DNA of 64,000 bases from Luteimonas aestuarii (GCF_004357985.1 NZ_SMTF01000015.1:1-64000); one strand, 5' to 3'. Shown: positions 45,402 to 53,882, numbered from the stretch's first letter. The notes: generated by a model from the letters alone, not told the origin. Numbers and translations are program-made.

Positions 45402-46997
45402 TCAAACCGCTTCGGCTTCGGTCGTTAAGGTCTCGGCCGGCGCCGAGGTGCGGATCAGGTGGTCGAAGGCGGCCAGCGCCGCCTTCGAGCCTTCGCCCAT
45501 CGCGATCACGATCTGCTTGTACGGCACCGTGGTGGCGTCGCCCGCGGCGAACACGCCCGGCACCGACGTGCGGCCGTGCGCATCCACTTCGATCTCGCCG
45601 CGCGGCGACAGCGCCACCGTGCCCTGGAGCCATTCGGTATTCGGGAGCAGGCCGATCTGCACGAACACGCCCTCCAGTTCCAGTCGATGCGCATCGCCGC
45701 CGACGCGATCGGTGTAGACGAGGCCTTTGACCTTCTGGCCATCGCCCAGCACCTCGGTGGTCTGCGCGCTGGTGATGATGCGCACGTTCGGAAGGCTGCG
45801 CAGCTTGCGCTGCAGCACCGCGTCGGCGCGCAGCGCCGCGTCGAACTCGATCAGGGTGACGTGGGCGACCAGGCCGGCCAGGTCGATCGCCGCCTCCACG
45901 CCGGAGTTGCCGCCGCCGATCACCGCCACGCGCTTGCCCTTGAACAGCGGGCCATCGCAGTGCGGGCAATAGGCCACGCCCTTGTTGCGGTACTGGTCTT
46001 CGCCGGGCACGCCCATCTGCCGCCAGCGCGCGCCGGTGGACAGCACCACGGTCTTCGACTTCAGCGACGCCCCGTTCTCCAGTTTCACTTCCACGAGGCC
46101 GTCGTCGCCCGCGGGCACCAGCTGCGTCGCGCGCTGCAGGTTCATCACGTCCACGTCGTACTCGCGCACGTGCTGTTCCAGCTGCGCAGCCAGCTTCGGG
46201 CCTTCGGTGTGCTGCACCGAGATGAAGTTCTCGATCGCCATGGTGTCCAGCACCTGGCCGCCGAAGCGCTCGGCCGCCACGCCGGTGCGGATGCCCTTGC
46301 GCGCGGCGTAGATCGCCGCCGCCGCGCCGGCCGGGCCACCGCCGACCACCAGCACGTCGAAGGCGTCCTTGCTTGCGATCTTCGCGGCTTCGCGCTTCGC
46401 GGCACCGGTATCGAGCCGGGCGACGATCTGCTCCAGCGTCATCCGGCCCTGGTCGAACAGCTCGCCATTGAGGTAGACGGTGGGCACCGACATGATCTCG
46501 CGCGCTTCCACCTCGTCCTGGAACAGCGCGCCATCGATGGCGACGTGCCTGATCTTCGGGTTGAGCACGGCGGCCAGGTTCAGCGCCTGCACCACGTCCG
46601 GGCAGTTCTGGCAGCTCAGCGAGTAATAGGTTTCGAACAGGAAGTCGCCATCGAGGTTGCGCACCTGCTCCAGCAGGTCGGCGGTGGCCTTCGACGGATG
46701 GCCGCCGACCTGCAGCAGGGCGAGCACCAGCGAGGTGAACTCGTGGCCCATCGGCAGCCCGGCGAAGCGCAGCGAGATGTCGTACCCGGGCGACGACAGC
46801 GCGAACGACGGGGTGCGTTCGCCATCGTCGCGGCGCACGTCGACGGTGATCCTGTCGGACTGCGCGCGGATGTCTTCCAGCAGCGCCAGCATCTCGTTCG
46901 ACTTGTCGCCGTCGTCCACCGAGGCGGTGATCACGACAGGGCGTTGCAGGCGTTCGAGATAAGCCTTGAGCTGGGTCTTGAGGTCCTGGTCGAGCAT
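45402..46997 (-). CDS. ahpF: Alkyl hydroperoxide reductase subunit F (AhpF)
   Basis: 531-residue flavoprotein that transfers electrons from NADH to AhpC. The N-terminal double thioredoxin-like domain has its redox CxxC in [10 protein letters not shown]. The thioredoxin-reductase-like part has FAD motif [21 protein letters not shown], the CPHC redox centre ([12 protein letters not shown]), NADH motif [17 protein letters not shown] and the C-terminal [14 protein letters not shown]. The start is MLDQDLKTQ. The 184-base gap to ahpC contains a perfect 21-bp inverted repeat. Confidence 0.98.
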   Translation of the reverse strand: MLDQDLKTQLKAYLERLQRPVVITASVDDGDKSNEMLALLEDIRAQSDRITVDVRRDDGERTPSFALSSPGYDISLRFAGLPMGHEFTSLVLALLQVGGHPSKATADLLEQVRNLDGDFLFETYYSLSCQNCPDVVQALNLAAVLNPKIRHVAIDGALFQDEVEAREIMSVPTVYLNGELFDQGRMTLEQIVARLDTGAAKREAAKIASKDAFDVLVVGGGPAGAAAAIYAARKGIRTGVAAERFGGQVLDTMAIENFISVQHTEGPKLAAQLEQHVREYDVDVMNLQRATQLVPAGDDGLVEVKLENGASLKSKTVVLSTGARWRQMGVPGEDQYRNKGVAYCPHCDGPLFKGKRVAVIGGGNSGVEAAIDLAGLVAHVTLIEFDAALRADAVLQRKLRSLPNVRIITSAQTTEVLGDGQKVKGLVYTDRVGGDAHRLELEGVFVQIGLLPNTEWLQGTVALSPRGEIEVDAHGRTSVPGVFAAGDATTVPYKQIVIAMGEGSKAALAAFDHLIRTSAPAETLTTEAEAV

Positions 46998-47021
46998 GGC
47001 GACTCCTGTGGGGGTGGAGTG

Positions 47022-47116
47022 GCGGGAGCGGATCGGAGCCGACGCAGGCGGGCTGGCTGCGCAGGGGGAGGGATGCGTGGCGGGCAGGCCGGGCATCGGC
47101 TCCGATCCGCTCCCGC
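47022..47116. repeat. Perfect 21-bp inverted repeat between ahpC and ahpF
   Basis: The arms 47022-47042 and 47096-47116 are exact 21-base complements, 53 bases apart. In the ahpCF transcript this would form a long GC-rich stem just upstream of ahpF. There is no T-tract. A likely role is to protect the ahpC mRNA 3' end or partly block read-through, letting AhpC accumulate above AhpF. It is unrelated in sequence to the dispersed palindromes. Confidence 0.85.
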
Positions 47117-47181
47117 GCCGCAGGTGCGGCACGGGGGCGTGTGGTGCGATGGGTCGGTTGCGAACTGCCGGTCGCGCCGGA

Positions 47182-47745
47182 TCAGATCTTGCCGACCAGG
47201 TCCAGCGACGGCTTCAGGGTCTTCTCGCCTTCCTTCCACTTGGCCGGGCAGACTTCGTTCGGGTGCGCGGCGGTGTACTGGGCGGCCTTGAGCTTGCGCA
47301 GGGTTTCGGAGATGTCGCGGGCGATCTCGTTGGAATGGATCTCAAGCGTCTTGATCACGCCTTCCGGGTTGACCACGAAGGTGCCGCGCAGGGCCAGGCC
47401 CTCTTCCTCGATGTGCACGCCGAAGGCGCGGGTCAGCTGGTGGGTGGGGTCGCCGACCAGCGGGAACTGGGCCTTGCCCACCGCCGGGGAGGTTTCGTGC
47501 CAGACCTTGTGCGAGAAGTGGGTGTCGGTGGTGACGATGTAGACCTCGGCGCCCAGCTTCTGGAACTCGGCGTAATGGTCGGCCGCGTCCTCGATCTCGG
47601 TCGGGCAGTTGAAGGTGAAGGCGGCCGGCATGAACACCAGCACCGACCACTTGCCCTTCAGGCTGGCATCGGTGACTTCAATGAACTCGCCATTCTGGTA
47701 GGCGGTGGTCTTGAACGGCTGGACGGGCGTGTTGATCAACGACAT
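47182..47745 (-). CDS. ahpC: Alkyl hydroperoxide reductase subunit C (AhpC), 2-Cys peroxiredoxin
   Basis: 187-residue peroxiredoxin that reduces hydrogen peroxide and organic hydroperoxides, and is recharged by AhpF. The peroxidatic Cys is in [11 protein letters not shown] and the resolving Cys in [11 protein letters not shown]. The start is MSLINTPVQ, the conserved AhpC N-terminus; an in-frame start 78 bases upstream would add residues not seen in the family. A promoter and OxyR operator precede it. Confidence 0.98.
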   Translation of the reverse strand: MSLINTPVQPFKTTAYQNGEFIEVTDASLKGKWSVLVFMPAAFTFNCPTEIEDAADHYAEFQKLGAEVYIVTTDTHFSHKVWHETSPAVGKAQFPLVGDPTHQLTRAFGVHIEEEGLALRGTFVVNPEGVIKTLEIHSNEIARDISETLRKLKAAQYTAAHPNEVCPAKWKEGEKTLKPSLDLVGKI

Positions 47746-47809
47746 CTGCAAGATCCTCGGATGAATGGGGAGGGTTTCGGCAGAAGCAGATGCCCTGCCG
47801 ACGCCGACA

Positions 47810-47838
47810 AGAATAGGCAGCATCGATCAATTTGTAAA
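47810..47838 (-). promoter_or_regulatory. Probable ahpC promoter
   Basis: On the minus strand, -35 TTTACA (47838-47833) and -10 TATTCT (47815-47810) are separated by 17 bases, which puts the start of transcription near 47803, about 58 bases before the ahpC ATG. The OxyR half-sites lie directly upstream of the -35, the position from which OxyR activates. The stretch is conspicuously AT-rich for this genome. Confidence 0.6.
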
Positions 47839-47849
47839 AGTCATTAAAT

Positions 47850-47875
47850 CTATACTAACAATAGTTGAAAACTAT
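47850..47875 (-). promoter_or_regulatory. OxyR operator upstream of ahpC
   Basis: Read on the minus strand: ATAG-N7-CTAT-N7-ATAG. These are three exact half-sites with the spacing of the OxyR tetramer consensus (ATAG-N7-CTAT-N7-ATAG-N7-CTAT). The expected fourth half-site, at 47842-47839, reads GACT and does not match. It regulates ahpC and probably the co-directional ahpF and oxyR. Confidence 0.85.
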
Positions 47876-47944
47876 CGAACTGGTGCAAGAATCCTGTCGC
47901 CTGCCATTGGATAGTCCATCTGCGCCCGTGATCGCGCGCAGGGG

Positions 47945-47974
47945 TTGACAGGTTATTTTGCATTGCAGCATATT
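47945..47974 (+). promoter_or_regulatory. Candidate promoter of an intergenic small RNA
   Basis: A consensus -35, TTGACA (47945-47950), is followed after 18 bases by CATATT (47969-47974; four of six -10 positions match). No coding sequence follows on this strand before the terminator at 48093-48122. Confidence 0.5.
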
Positions 47975-47980
47975 CGGTCC

Positions 47981-48122
47981 ACGCCTTCCTGCAGCACGCT
48001 TCCCGCGGCAGGCAGGCAGGGTTTGTGGTCGGAGATCCGGCCCAACGCGTTCCGTATCCGTTTCCTCCCTCCCACACGTGATGCGGAATTTTGAAGGCGG
48101 CTTCGGCCGCCTTCATTTTTTT
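47981..48122 (+). ncRNA. Candidate small RNA with C-rich loop, opposite and upstream of ahpC
   Basis: About 140 nt between a plausible promoter and an intrinsic terminator, with no open frame of note. Predicted folds by eye: a 5' hairpin (47983-47992 with 48008-48017, one mismatch); a second hairpin (48050-48057 with 48081-48088, one G-U) whose loop carries CCTCCCTCCC (48064-48073); and the UUCG-capped terminator stem. C-rich loops that can pair with Shine-Dalgarno sequences are used by several bacterial sRNAs, including sX13 of Xanthomonas, although that RNA is from a different locus. The 5' end is an estimate. It could instead be the 3' end of an unrecognised transcript. Confidence 0.5.
48093..48122 (+). 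terminator. Rho-independent terminator with UUCG loop
   Basis: A perfect 9-bp stem GAAGGCGGC/GCCGCCTTC with a TTCG tetraloop is followed by A and seven T residues. No annotated plus-strand gene lies upstream of it for many kilobases, so it must end an unannotated transcript, most simply the candidate small RNA. Confidence 0.9.
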
Positions 48123-48159
48123 CTTCTGTGCCTGGCTGCGAGTGACGCCATCCGTGGCT

Positions 48160-48228
48160 GCGCAGATCCCGCATCGCCGAAAGTCGCGGCGCGATATCCG
48201 CTTGGTTGCGGCGGTACCGGACCTGCGC
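48160..48228 (+). repeat. Dispersed palindrome, copy 5 (solitary, decayed)
   Basis: The arms 48160-48180 and 48208-48228 are complementary at 16 of 21 positions. The loop core has one change (GCGGCGCGATATCCGC in place of GCGGCCCGATATCCGC). The bases after it resemble the spacers of copies 1 and 7, but the partner palindrome is missing. The rest of the 667-base gap between ahpC and the hydrolase gene holds the OxyR/promoter region and the candidate small RNA described separately. Confidence 0.85.
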
Positions 48229-48412
48229 CGGTCGGACCATCGCGAGTCTCGTAAAGAAGCTGGCGACACGGTCGCTGGCGAGGTAGGTGCGGCTGCGTCG
48301 GTGCTGCGGAGGTGCCCGCCGAGCCTGAGCACACCGAGCGCGAATCGCGCCAGCGATTGTGCCCGTACATCGCATGCCAGCCTCCGGCGTGGCTGGCGCG
48401 GGGGGAATGAGC

Positions 48413-49276
48413 CTATTCCGGTTCGGGAGGCGCCGTTGACGCGTCCGCGCCGACGAAAGACGAAACCGCCAACAGCACTTTGGGGAAGCGCTCGGGCGAG
48501 TAGAACGCTGCGGCAGGTGCAAAGTGGCTGGCACCCGCCAACCAGACAATTCGCGAGGAGGCGCCAGCCTCCCTCAATGCGGCGTGCAGGCGACGGCTGT
48601 TGCCCGGTTCCACGGTACGGTCGCGGTCGCCGTGGATCAGCAGGAAGGGCGGCTCGTCACCGTCCACGAAGCGCACGGCCATGGCATCCGGCCATTGCTC
48701 AGGCGGGCCGAAGATGCGTTCAAGCTTGCCGCCGATGGCGAAGTCATAGGGGCCGGCCAGGCCGATCACACCCGCCAGGTCGCGCGGCGTCATGTCCACC
48801 CGCCCCAGATGACGAGCATCGGTTCCGAGCAGCGCGGCGATCTGCGCGCCGGCGGAATGGCCGGCAATGAAGATCCGGTCGGGATCCCCGCCATGCTCGG
48901 CGACGTGGTCGCGGGACCAGCGCACCGCGCGCGCAGCATCGTCGATGAAGTCAGGGAATCCTGCCGTCGGCCAGGTGCGGTAATCCGCCACGATGGCCAC
49001 GACCCCGCGTTGCGCCAGTTGGCTGCCAACGAAGCCATACCGCGCGCGGTTGCCGCGCTGCCAGGCCCCACCGTAGAAGAACACGACCACCGGCATCGCG
49101 TGGATGGCGTGGCGCGGGCGGTAGACATCCAGCGCCAGCCCGCGACCGGGATCGTAGGTCACGCTGGCCACAGGCGGCGTGCTGTCGCGGTTGACGTAGC
49201 CGAAGAACACGCTCTGGCAGCCCGTGGCAAGCAGTGCGGCCAGGGCGATGGCGAGCGTGGTGCGCAGTGATCGCAT
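48413..49276 (-). CDS. Alpha/beta-hydrolase (carboxylesterase-type), lipoprotein
   Basis: 287 residues. Signal peptide ending in the lipobox ALLATGC, so probably lipid-anchored. The esterase/lipase (BD-FAE-like) fold is shown by VVVFFYGGAWQRGNRARYG (oxyanion loop), nucleophile elbow AGHSAGAQ, the acid in IHGDRDRTVEP and the His in AGASHFAP. The substrate is probably a small ester. It stands alone on the minus strand and is divergent from prmC. Confidence 0.9.
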   Translation of the reverse strand: MRSLRTTLAIALAALLATGCQSVFFGYVNRDSTPPVASVTYDPGRGLALDVYRPRHAIHAMPVVVFFYGGAWQRGNRARYGFVGSQLAQRGVVAIVADYRTWPTAGFPDFIDDAARAVRWSRDHVAEHGGDPDRIFIAGHSAGAQIAALLGTDARHLGRVDMTPRDLAGVIGLAGPYDFAIGGKLERIFGPPEQWPDAMAVRFVDGDEPPFLLIHGDRDRTVEPGNSRRLHAALREAGASSRIVWLAGASHFAPAAAFYSPERFPKVLLAVSSFVGADASTAPPEPE

Positions 49277-49310
49277 GGGGTTTCCTGGGCGGTTGCCGCG
49301 CGCGAGCGGC

Positions 49311-49316
49311 TACGAT
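49311..49316 (+). promoter_or_regulatory. Possible -10 element of prmC (near-leaderless)
   Basis: TACGAT ends eight bases before the prmC ATG (49325), so transcription would start within one or two bases of the start codon. No Shine-Dalgarno sequence is present in between. Confidence 0.35.
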
Positions 49317-49324
49317 GACGTCCC

Positions 49325-50164
49325 ATGGATACGACCACAAGGCGCCGCGTGGATGCACTGCTGCGCAACGCTTGCGCCCGGGTGGCGCGCGAGGACGCGG
49401 AGTTGCTGCTCACGTTCGTGCTGGGGAAGCCGCGCAGCTGGCTGTTCGCGCATGACGACGCCGAGTTGGATGCATCGCAGGCGGCCCGCTTCGAAACGCT
49501 GCTCGCGCGGCGCGTCCAGGGCGAGCCTGTGGCTTACCTGGTCGGGTCGCGCGGCTTCTGGACATTCGATCTCGCGGTCACGCCGGACACGCTGATCCCG
49601 CGCCCGGAAACCGAACGGCTGGTCGAGGCAGCGCTGTCGCGACTGCCCGCCGACACGCCATTGCGCATCGCCGACCTGGGCACGGGCAGTGGCGCGATTG
49701 CACTGGCGCTGGCCAGCGAGTGCCCGCAGTCCATGGTGGTCGCCACCGACGCCAGCGAAGCGGCGCTTGCGGTGGCGCGTGGCAATGCCGATGCGGCCAG
49801 GGTTGCCAACATCCGCTTCCGCGTCGGCGACTGGTATGGCCCGCTGCGTGAGGACCGCTTCGATCTGATCGCCAGCAACCCGCCCTACATCGCCGGCGAT
49901 GACGAACACCTGCAGCGCGGAGACCTGCGTTTCGAACCCGTGCAGGCGCTGACGCCGGGCGGCGACGGGCTGTCTGCGATCCGCGTGCTCGCCGCCGGTG
50001 CGCCGCGGCACCTGCTGCCAGGCGGTTGGCTGCTGCTGGAACATGGCCACGACCAGGGCGATGCCGTGCGCACCTTGCTGGTCAGCGCCGGGCTGGTGGA
50101 CGTGGCGACGCTGCAGGACCTGGAGCATCGCGACCGGGTGACGCTGGGCCGTTGGCGGCCTTGA
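49325..50164 (+). CDS. prmC: Peptide chain release factor glutamine methyltransferase PrmC
   Basis: 279-residue enzyme that methylates the glutamine of the GGQ motif in release factors RF1 and RF2. N-terminal helical domain, then [24 protein letters not shown] motif [16 protein letters not shown] and the catalytic [12 protein letters not shown]. Length matches the family. It may be read with pip, which begins 44 bases later, although a TTAGACT (about 50172-50178) is a possible separate -10 for pip. Confidence 0.97.
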   Translation: MDTTTRRRVDALLRNACARVAREDAELLLTFVLGKPRSWLFAHDDAELDASQAARFETLLARRVQGEPVAYLVGSRGFWTFDLAVTPDTLIPRPETERLVEAALSRLPADTPLRIADLGTGSGAIALALASECPQSMVVATDASEAALAVARGNADAARVANIRFRVGDWYGPLREDRFDLIASNPPYIAGDDEHLQRGDLRFEPVQALTPGGDGLSAIRVLAAGAPRHLLPGGWLLLEHGHDQGDAVRTLLVSAGLVDVATLQDLEHRDRVTLGRWRP

Positions 50165-50208
50165 AGCAGGCGTTAGACTCTGGCGACTCGTACCTGCAAG
50201 GGACCGCC

Positions 50209-51150
50209 ATGCGCACGCTGTACCCGGAGATCGCACCGTTCGACGTCGGCACGCTCAAGGTCGACGACCGCCATACGTTGTACTACGAACAGTCCGGCAA
50301 CCCGAAGGGCAAGCCGGTCGTACTGTTGCACGGCGGTCCCGGCGGCGGCTGCAACGCCAGGATGCGTCGCTTCCACGACCCGGCGAAATACCGCATCGTG
50401 CTGTTCGACCAGCGTGGCGCCGGGCGCTCCACGCCGCACGCCGACCTGGTGGACAACACCACTTGGGACCTCGTGGCCGACATCGAAAAACTGCGTGAGC
50501 GGCTGGACGTCGAGAAGTGGCAGGTCTTCGGCGGCTCCTGGGGCTCCACGCTGGCGTTGGCCTACGCGCAATCGCATCCGCGCCGGGTGAGCGAACTCGT
50601 GCTGCGCGGCATCTTCATGCTGCGCCGGTGGGAGCTGCAGTGGTTCTACCAGGAAGGCGCCTCGCGCCTGTTCCCGGATGCCTGGGAGCATTACATCGCC
50701 GCGATCCCCGAAGCCGAACGCGGCGACCTGGTTGCCGCCTTCCACAAGCGCCTGACCAGCGACGATGAAGCCACGCGCCTGGCGGCTGCACGCGCGTGGA
50801 GCGTGTGGGAAGGCGCCACGTCGTTCCTGCGCGTCGATGGCGATTTCGCCGACAGCCACGCGGATGCGCAATTCGCGCTGGCGTTCGCGCGCATCGAGAA
50901 CCATTACTTCGTCAACAAGGGCTTCTTCGAGGTCGACGACCAGCTGTTGCGCGACATGTACCGCATCGTCGATATCCCCGGGGTGATCGTGCATGGCCGC
51001 TACGACGTGGTCTGCCCGGTCCAGAATGCGTGGGACCTGCACAAGGCCTGGCCGAAGGCCGAACTGGCCATCACCCCGACCTCCGGCCACTCCGCGTTCG
51101 AGGAAGAGAACGTGGATGCACTGGTGAAAGCGACCGATTCGTTCGCGTAG
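50209..51150 (+). CDS. pip: Proline iminopeptidase
   Basis: 313-residue alpha/beta-hydrolase (peptidase family S33) that releases N-terminal proline. Family segments: VVLLHGGPGGGCNARMRRF, FDQRGAGRSTPHA, nucleophile elbow FGGSWGSTLALAYAQ, the acid in GRYDVVCPVQNAW and the His in SGHSAFEEEN. The start MRTLYPEIAPFD is the conserved N-terminus. This form is very similar to the enzyme well known in Xanthomonas. Confidence 0.96.
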   Translation: MRTLYPEIAPFDVGTLKVDDRHTLYYEQSGNPKGKPVVLLHGGPGGGCNARMRRFHDPAKYRIVLFDQRGAGRSTPHADLVDNTTWDLVADIEKLRERLDVEKWQVFGGSWGSTLALAYAQSHPRRVSELVLRGIFMLRRWELQWFYQEGASRLFPDAWEHYIAAIPEAERGDLVAAFHKRLTSDDEATRLAAARAWSVWEGATSFLRVDGDFADSHADAQFALAFARIENHYFVNKGFFEVDDQLLRDMYRIVDIPGVIVHGRYDVVCPVQNAWDLHKAWPKAELAITPTSGHSAFEEENVDALVKATDSFA

Positions 51151-51197
51151 GCATGCCTTGGCCCTGGCTTAGGCAGGGGCGGAGAGCCAAGGAGCCT

Positions 51198-51758
51198 TCA
51201 GCGGTCGCGCGAGGCGATGGACACCGTCGCAACCGCCTGGACATTGGCGTCAGGATCGTCGGAGGTGGTCAGCACGAACAGAAGCTCACTGTCGTCTTCC
51301 GGTCGGAACCATGCGCAGGCGAGCGTTCTGGACTGCTCGTCCACGGCAGTTGGCATCGTGCGCGGCTCCGCAAGCAGTGGCGGGTGTGCAGTGGAGACGA
51401 GTGATTGGAAGCCTGCGCGTGCAGCTTCGGCGATCGCACGCTGTGCGAACACGGCGCAGGTGCCGTCTTCGCGCAGCGAAACCACGAAGCGCCCTTCCTC
51501 CGCAAGGATGATCCACGCTGCACCTCCCTTGCCTCCGAGGAAGAACGAGGCGTTCCCGGCAGGGACATCCTGCCCGCCGTACGCGGTGATCGCCGCAGTC
51601 AATGCGTCCTGTGAGTCGTAATGCTGCATGCAGGTGGACGCGAACAGCGTCGAGAATGCATCAAGACTCCCGTCAACCGGTCCGGATGCCCGGCCATTGG
51701 TCATGCAACAGAGCGTGATCCAGGCGATCAACGCGGTGCGCAGTGATTTCAGGCTCAT
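51198..51758 (-). CDS. Hypothetical exported protein
   Basis: 186 residues with a signal peptide (about 1-24, LRTALIAWITLCCMTNGRAS). The mature part contains Cys in FASTCMQHYD and a strand-rich domain (NASFFLGGKGGAAWIILAEEG, then VVSLREDGTCAVFA), suggesting a small periplasmic beta-rich domain. I do not recognise a named family. The start ATG overlaps the stop of the Nudix gene (ATGA), so it is co-translated with it, yet no functional link is evident. Confidence 0.72.
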   Translation of the reverse strand: MSLKSLRTALIAWITLCCMTNGRASGPVDGSLDAFSTLFASTCMQHYDSQDALTAAITAYGGQDVPAGNASFFLGGKGGAAWIILAEEGRFVVSLREDGTCAVFAQRAIAEAARAGFQSLVSTAHPPLLAEPRTMPTAVDEQSRTLACAWFRPEDDSELLFVLTTSDDPDANVQAVATVSIASRDR

Positions 51759-52318
51759 ATCGGATCCGCGCGCGAACCATCCGGGTTGTACTCGATCATC
51801 CACAGCCCGGCCCAGAGCTTCAGGTCCAGCTCGTAGCCCTCGCGGTATTTCCGCATCAGCCACGCCGGCGCCTCGCTGCGCGGCACCGAGTGCACGGTGA
51901 TGTCCTCGTCGTTGACGCCGCCACCATCGCCCACCTTGCGCAAGTCGCGGGCCCGCGCGAAGGCGATGCGCTCGTTGCTCATGCCCGACGACGTGGGGCC
52001 GGTCAGCAGTACGTCGACGCGGCCGGCCTCCCAGCCAGTCTCCTCGATCAGTTCGCGGCGGGCGGCGGCTTCCAATGAGTCGTCGTCGTGGTCGTCGCCA
52101 ACCAGTCCCGCCGGCATCTCGATGGTCTTCGCGCCCAGCGGCACGCGGTACTGCTCGACGAACAGCACGTGGTCGTCGGGCGTGACCGCGATCACCAGCA
52201 CCGCCAACCCGTCCTTGCCATGGGTGCGTTCGCACGATTCCCAGTGGCCGCGCCTGACCATGCGCAGCCACTCCCCTTGGTACAGCAGTTCGACGTCGCC
52301 GCCGGAGTCCTTGTCCAT
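51755..52318 (-). CDS. Nudix hydrolase, ADP-ribose pyrophosphatase-like
   Basis: 187 residues. The box is present as G-x5-D-x7-RELIEETGW: the first Glu of the consensus is replaced by Asp and the preceding loop is very acidic (GDDHDDD). Upstream VLVIAVTPDDHVLFVEQYRVP and the MPAGLVG segment are those of ADP-ribose/UDP-sugar-type Nudix enzymes. It probably hydrolyses ADP-ribose or a related nucleotide sugar. It heads a two-gene unit with the exported hypothetical protein. A 41-base gap separates it from the exonuclease gene. Confidence 0.88.
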   Translation of the reverse strand: MDKDSGGDVELLYQGEWLRMVRRGHWESCERTHGKDGLAVLVIAVTPDDHVLFVEQYRVPLGAKTIEMPAGLVGDDHDDDSLEAAARRELIEETGWEAGRVDVLLTGPTSSGMSNERIAFARARDLRKVGDGGGVNDEDITVHSVPRSEAPAWLMRKYREGYELDLKLWAGLWMIEYNPDGSRADPI

Positions 52319-52359
52319 CGGGCGATGCTACCGCACCGTGGTGGCAAAGGCAGTGCGCC

Positions 52360-53280
52360 TCAGCCGGGGTTGTAGGGCAATCCGGCGGCCTCGTGCAGCC
52401 GCCGTCGCGTCATCGGCCCGAAGCGCAGCGATTCGGCAAGGGACGACAAGGCCTCGGCATCGGCGACGCCACGCCGGAGGGATGCGGCGTGCGTGGCCAG
52501 GGGCGCATCGAGTGCGATGGTGGTCAGGCGTCGGCAGAGCAGCGCCAGCTCGCGATGTTCGCGCAGCCGGTTCGCCGCCTGCGCGGCGCCGCGGAAGCGC
52601 AGGAAGGGCACTTCGTCCAGGCGCGCCAGCAGTGCATCGAGCGTACCGAAGTGCGCCAGCAGCACGGCGGCGGTCTTGGCGCCGATGCCGGGTACCCCGG
52701 GGATGTTGTCGATCGCGTCACCGCACAGCGCGAGGTAGTCGGCGATCTGCGCGGCCTCCACGCCATGCCGCGCCTTGACCCCGGCCGTGGTCCAGCGCTG
52801 GCCGCGGGCGTAGTCCCACTGCTCGTCGTGTTCCATCAGCAACTGCGAGAGATCCTTGTCGGCGGAGACGATCACGCCGCGCAGTCCCTCGGGACGCGCG
52901 CGATGCAGCGCACTGCCGATCAGGTCGTCCGCCTCGTATTCGCCGTGCGCCATGACGTTGAGCCCCAGCGCAGCGCACAGTGCCTTGCAGAGTACGAACT
53001 GGCGCTTGAGTTCTTCCGGGGCCGGCGGGCGGTTGGCTTTGTATTGCGGGTACAGCGCATTGCGAAAACAGGAATCGAGTGCCTCGTCGAAGGCGATGGC
53101 GATGTGTCGCGGCCGTTCGCGCTCCAGCAGTTCCAGCACGAACCGCGCGAACCCGTGCACGGCGTTGGTCGGCCAGCCTTCGGCGTCGTGGAACTCATCC
53201 GGCATGGAATGCCAGGCGCGGAAGACGTAGAGGCTGGCATCGACCAGGTACAACGGCTGCGGCATCGGGACGGCACTCAC
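52360..53280 (-). CDS. 5'-3' exonuclease (polymerase I exonuclease-domain homolog)
   Basis: 306-residue flap/5'-3' nuclease-fold protein. It begins PLYLVDASLYVFRAWHSMP and carries the metal-binding Asp clusters: IAFDEALDSCFR, EADDLIGSALHRARPEG, VSADKDLSQLL, CGDAIDNIPGVPGIGAKTA with the helix-hairpin-helix, all on a DNA-processing nuclease scaffold. Stand-alone relatives include Xni of E. coli. The frame starts with GTG overlapping the nitroreductase stop region; an ATG at 53265 (MPQPLYLVD) is equally likely. A role in flap removal or repair is inferred. Confidence 0.88.
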   Translation of the reverse strand: MSAVPMPQPLYLVDASLYVFRAWHSMPDEFHDAEGWPTNAVHGFARFVLELLERERPRHIAIAFDEALDSCFRNALYPQYKANRPPAPEELKRQFVLCKALCAALGLNVMAHGEYEADDLIGSALHRARPEGLRGVIVSADKDLSQLLMEHDEQWDYARGQRWTTAGVKARHGVEAAQIADYLALCGDAIDNIPGVPGIGAKTAAVLLAHFGTLDALLARLDEVPFLRFRGAAQAANRLREHRELALLCRRLTTIALDAPLATHAASLRRGVADAEALSSLAESLRFGPMTRRRLHEAAGLPYNPG

Positions 53281-53882
53281 GTCGGTATCCAGTCGCCGAG
53301 CAGGGTGGCGGGGTCGGGCCGGTCGCGCTCCGGCACCTCCGTCTTCGGCGTACCGATGTGGATGAAGCCGGCGATGCGTTCGTCCTCGTCCAACCCCAGC
53401 AGCTGCAGGATGGCGTTGTCATAGGCGGGCCATCCGGTCAGCCACGTCGCGCCGAACCCCATTGCCTGCGCAGCCTGCAACAGCGCGAAGCAGACACAGC
53501 CGGCGGTCAGCAGGCGCTCCTGCCCGGGGATCTTGTCGTCGGAAGGATCGAGCACGGCGACCACGACGACCACGAGCGGCGCGTGGCTGAAGCGCATGCG
53601 GTCCTTCTCGATGGCGCCGTCGCCAGCGCCGGGGTCGCGCTGCATTCCCCGTTTGGCGACGGCCTCTCCCAGTGCGTGGCGCGCATCGCCATGGATGCGC
53701 AGGAACCGGAACGGCACGCGCTTGCCGTGGTCGGGGACGCGGACGGCGGACTCCAGCATGCGTGCCAACGCGGCGGGATCCGGCCCGGGCTCGCCCAATT
53801 GCTTCGCGGGCACGCTGCGGCGGGCGTCGAGCGCTGCAAGTGGTTGCGGGGATTGAGGATTTGCGGATGCAGTCACAGACAT
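53277..53882 (-). CDS. Nitroreductase-family flavoprotein (YdjA-like)
   Basis: 201 residues. FMN-binding nitroreductase fold: RRSVPAKQLGEPGPD near the N-terminus, RVPDHGKRVPFRFLRI, then AGCVCFALLQAAQAMGFGATWLTG and a C-terminal FIHIGTPKTEVPERDRPD. This pattern fits the small YdjA-like subgroup. The natural substrate is unknown. Its stop overlaps the GTG start of the exonuclease (GTGA), so the two are coupled. The gene is divergent from the first DUF1631 gene. Confidence 0.9.
   Translation of the reverse strand: MSVTASANPQSPQPLAALDARRSVPAKQLGEPGPDPAALARMLESAVRVPDHGKRVPFRFLRIHGDARHALGEAVAKRGMQRDPGAGDGAIEKDRMRFSHAPLVVVVVAVLDPSDDKIPGQERLLTAGCVCFALLQAAQAMGFGATWLTGWPAYDNAILQLLGLDEDERIAGFIHIGTPKTEVPERDRPDPATLLGDWIPT

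Noticed and set aside
47839-47842. Fourth OxyR half-site
   Set aside because: The expected CTAT reads GACT on the minus strand, so only three half-sites are claimed.
47945-48122. OxyS-like, OxyR-controlled transcription of the candidate small RNA
   Set aside because: The OxyR half-sites lie about 118 bases upstream of the estimated start and next to the ahpC -35, so they most simply serve ahpC. Peroxide control of the RNA is not claimed.
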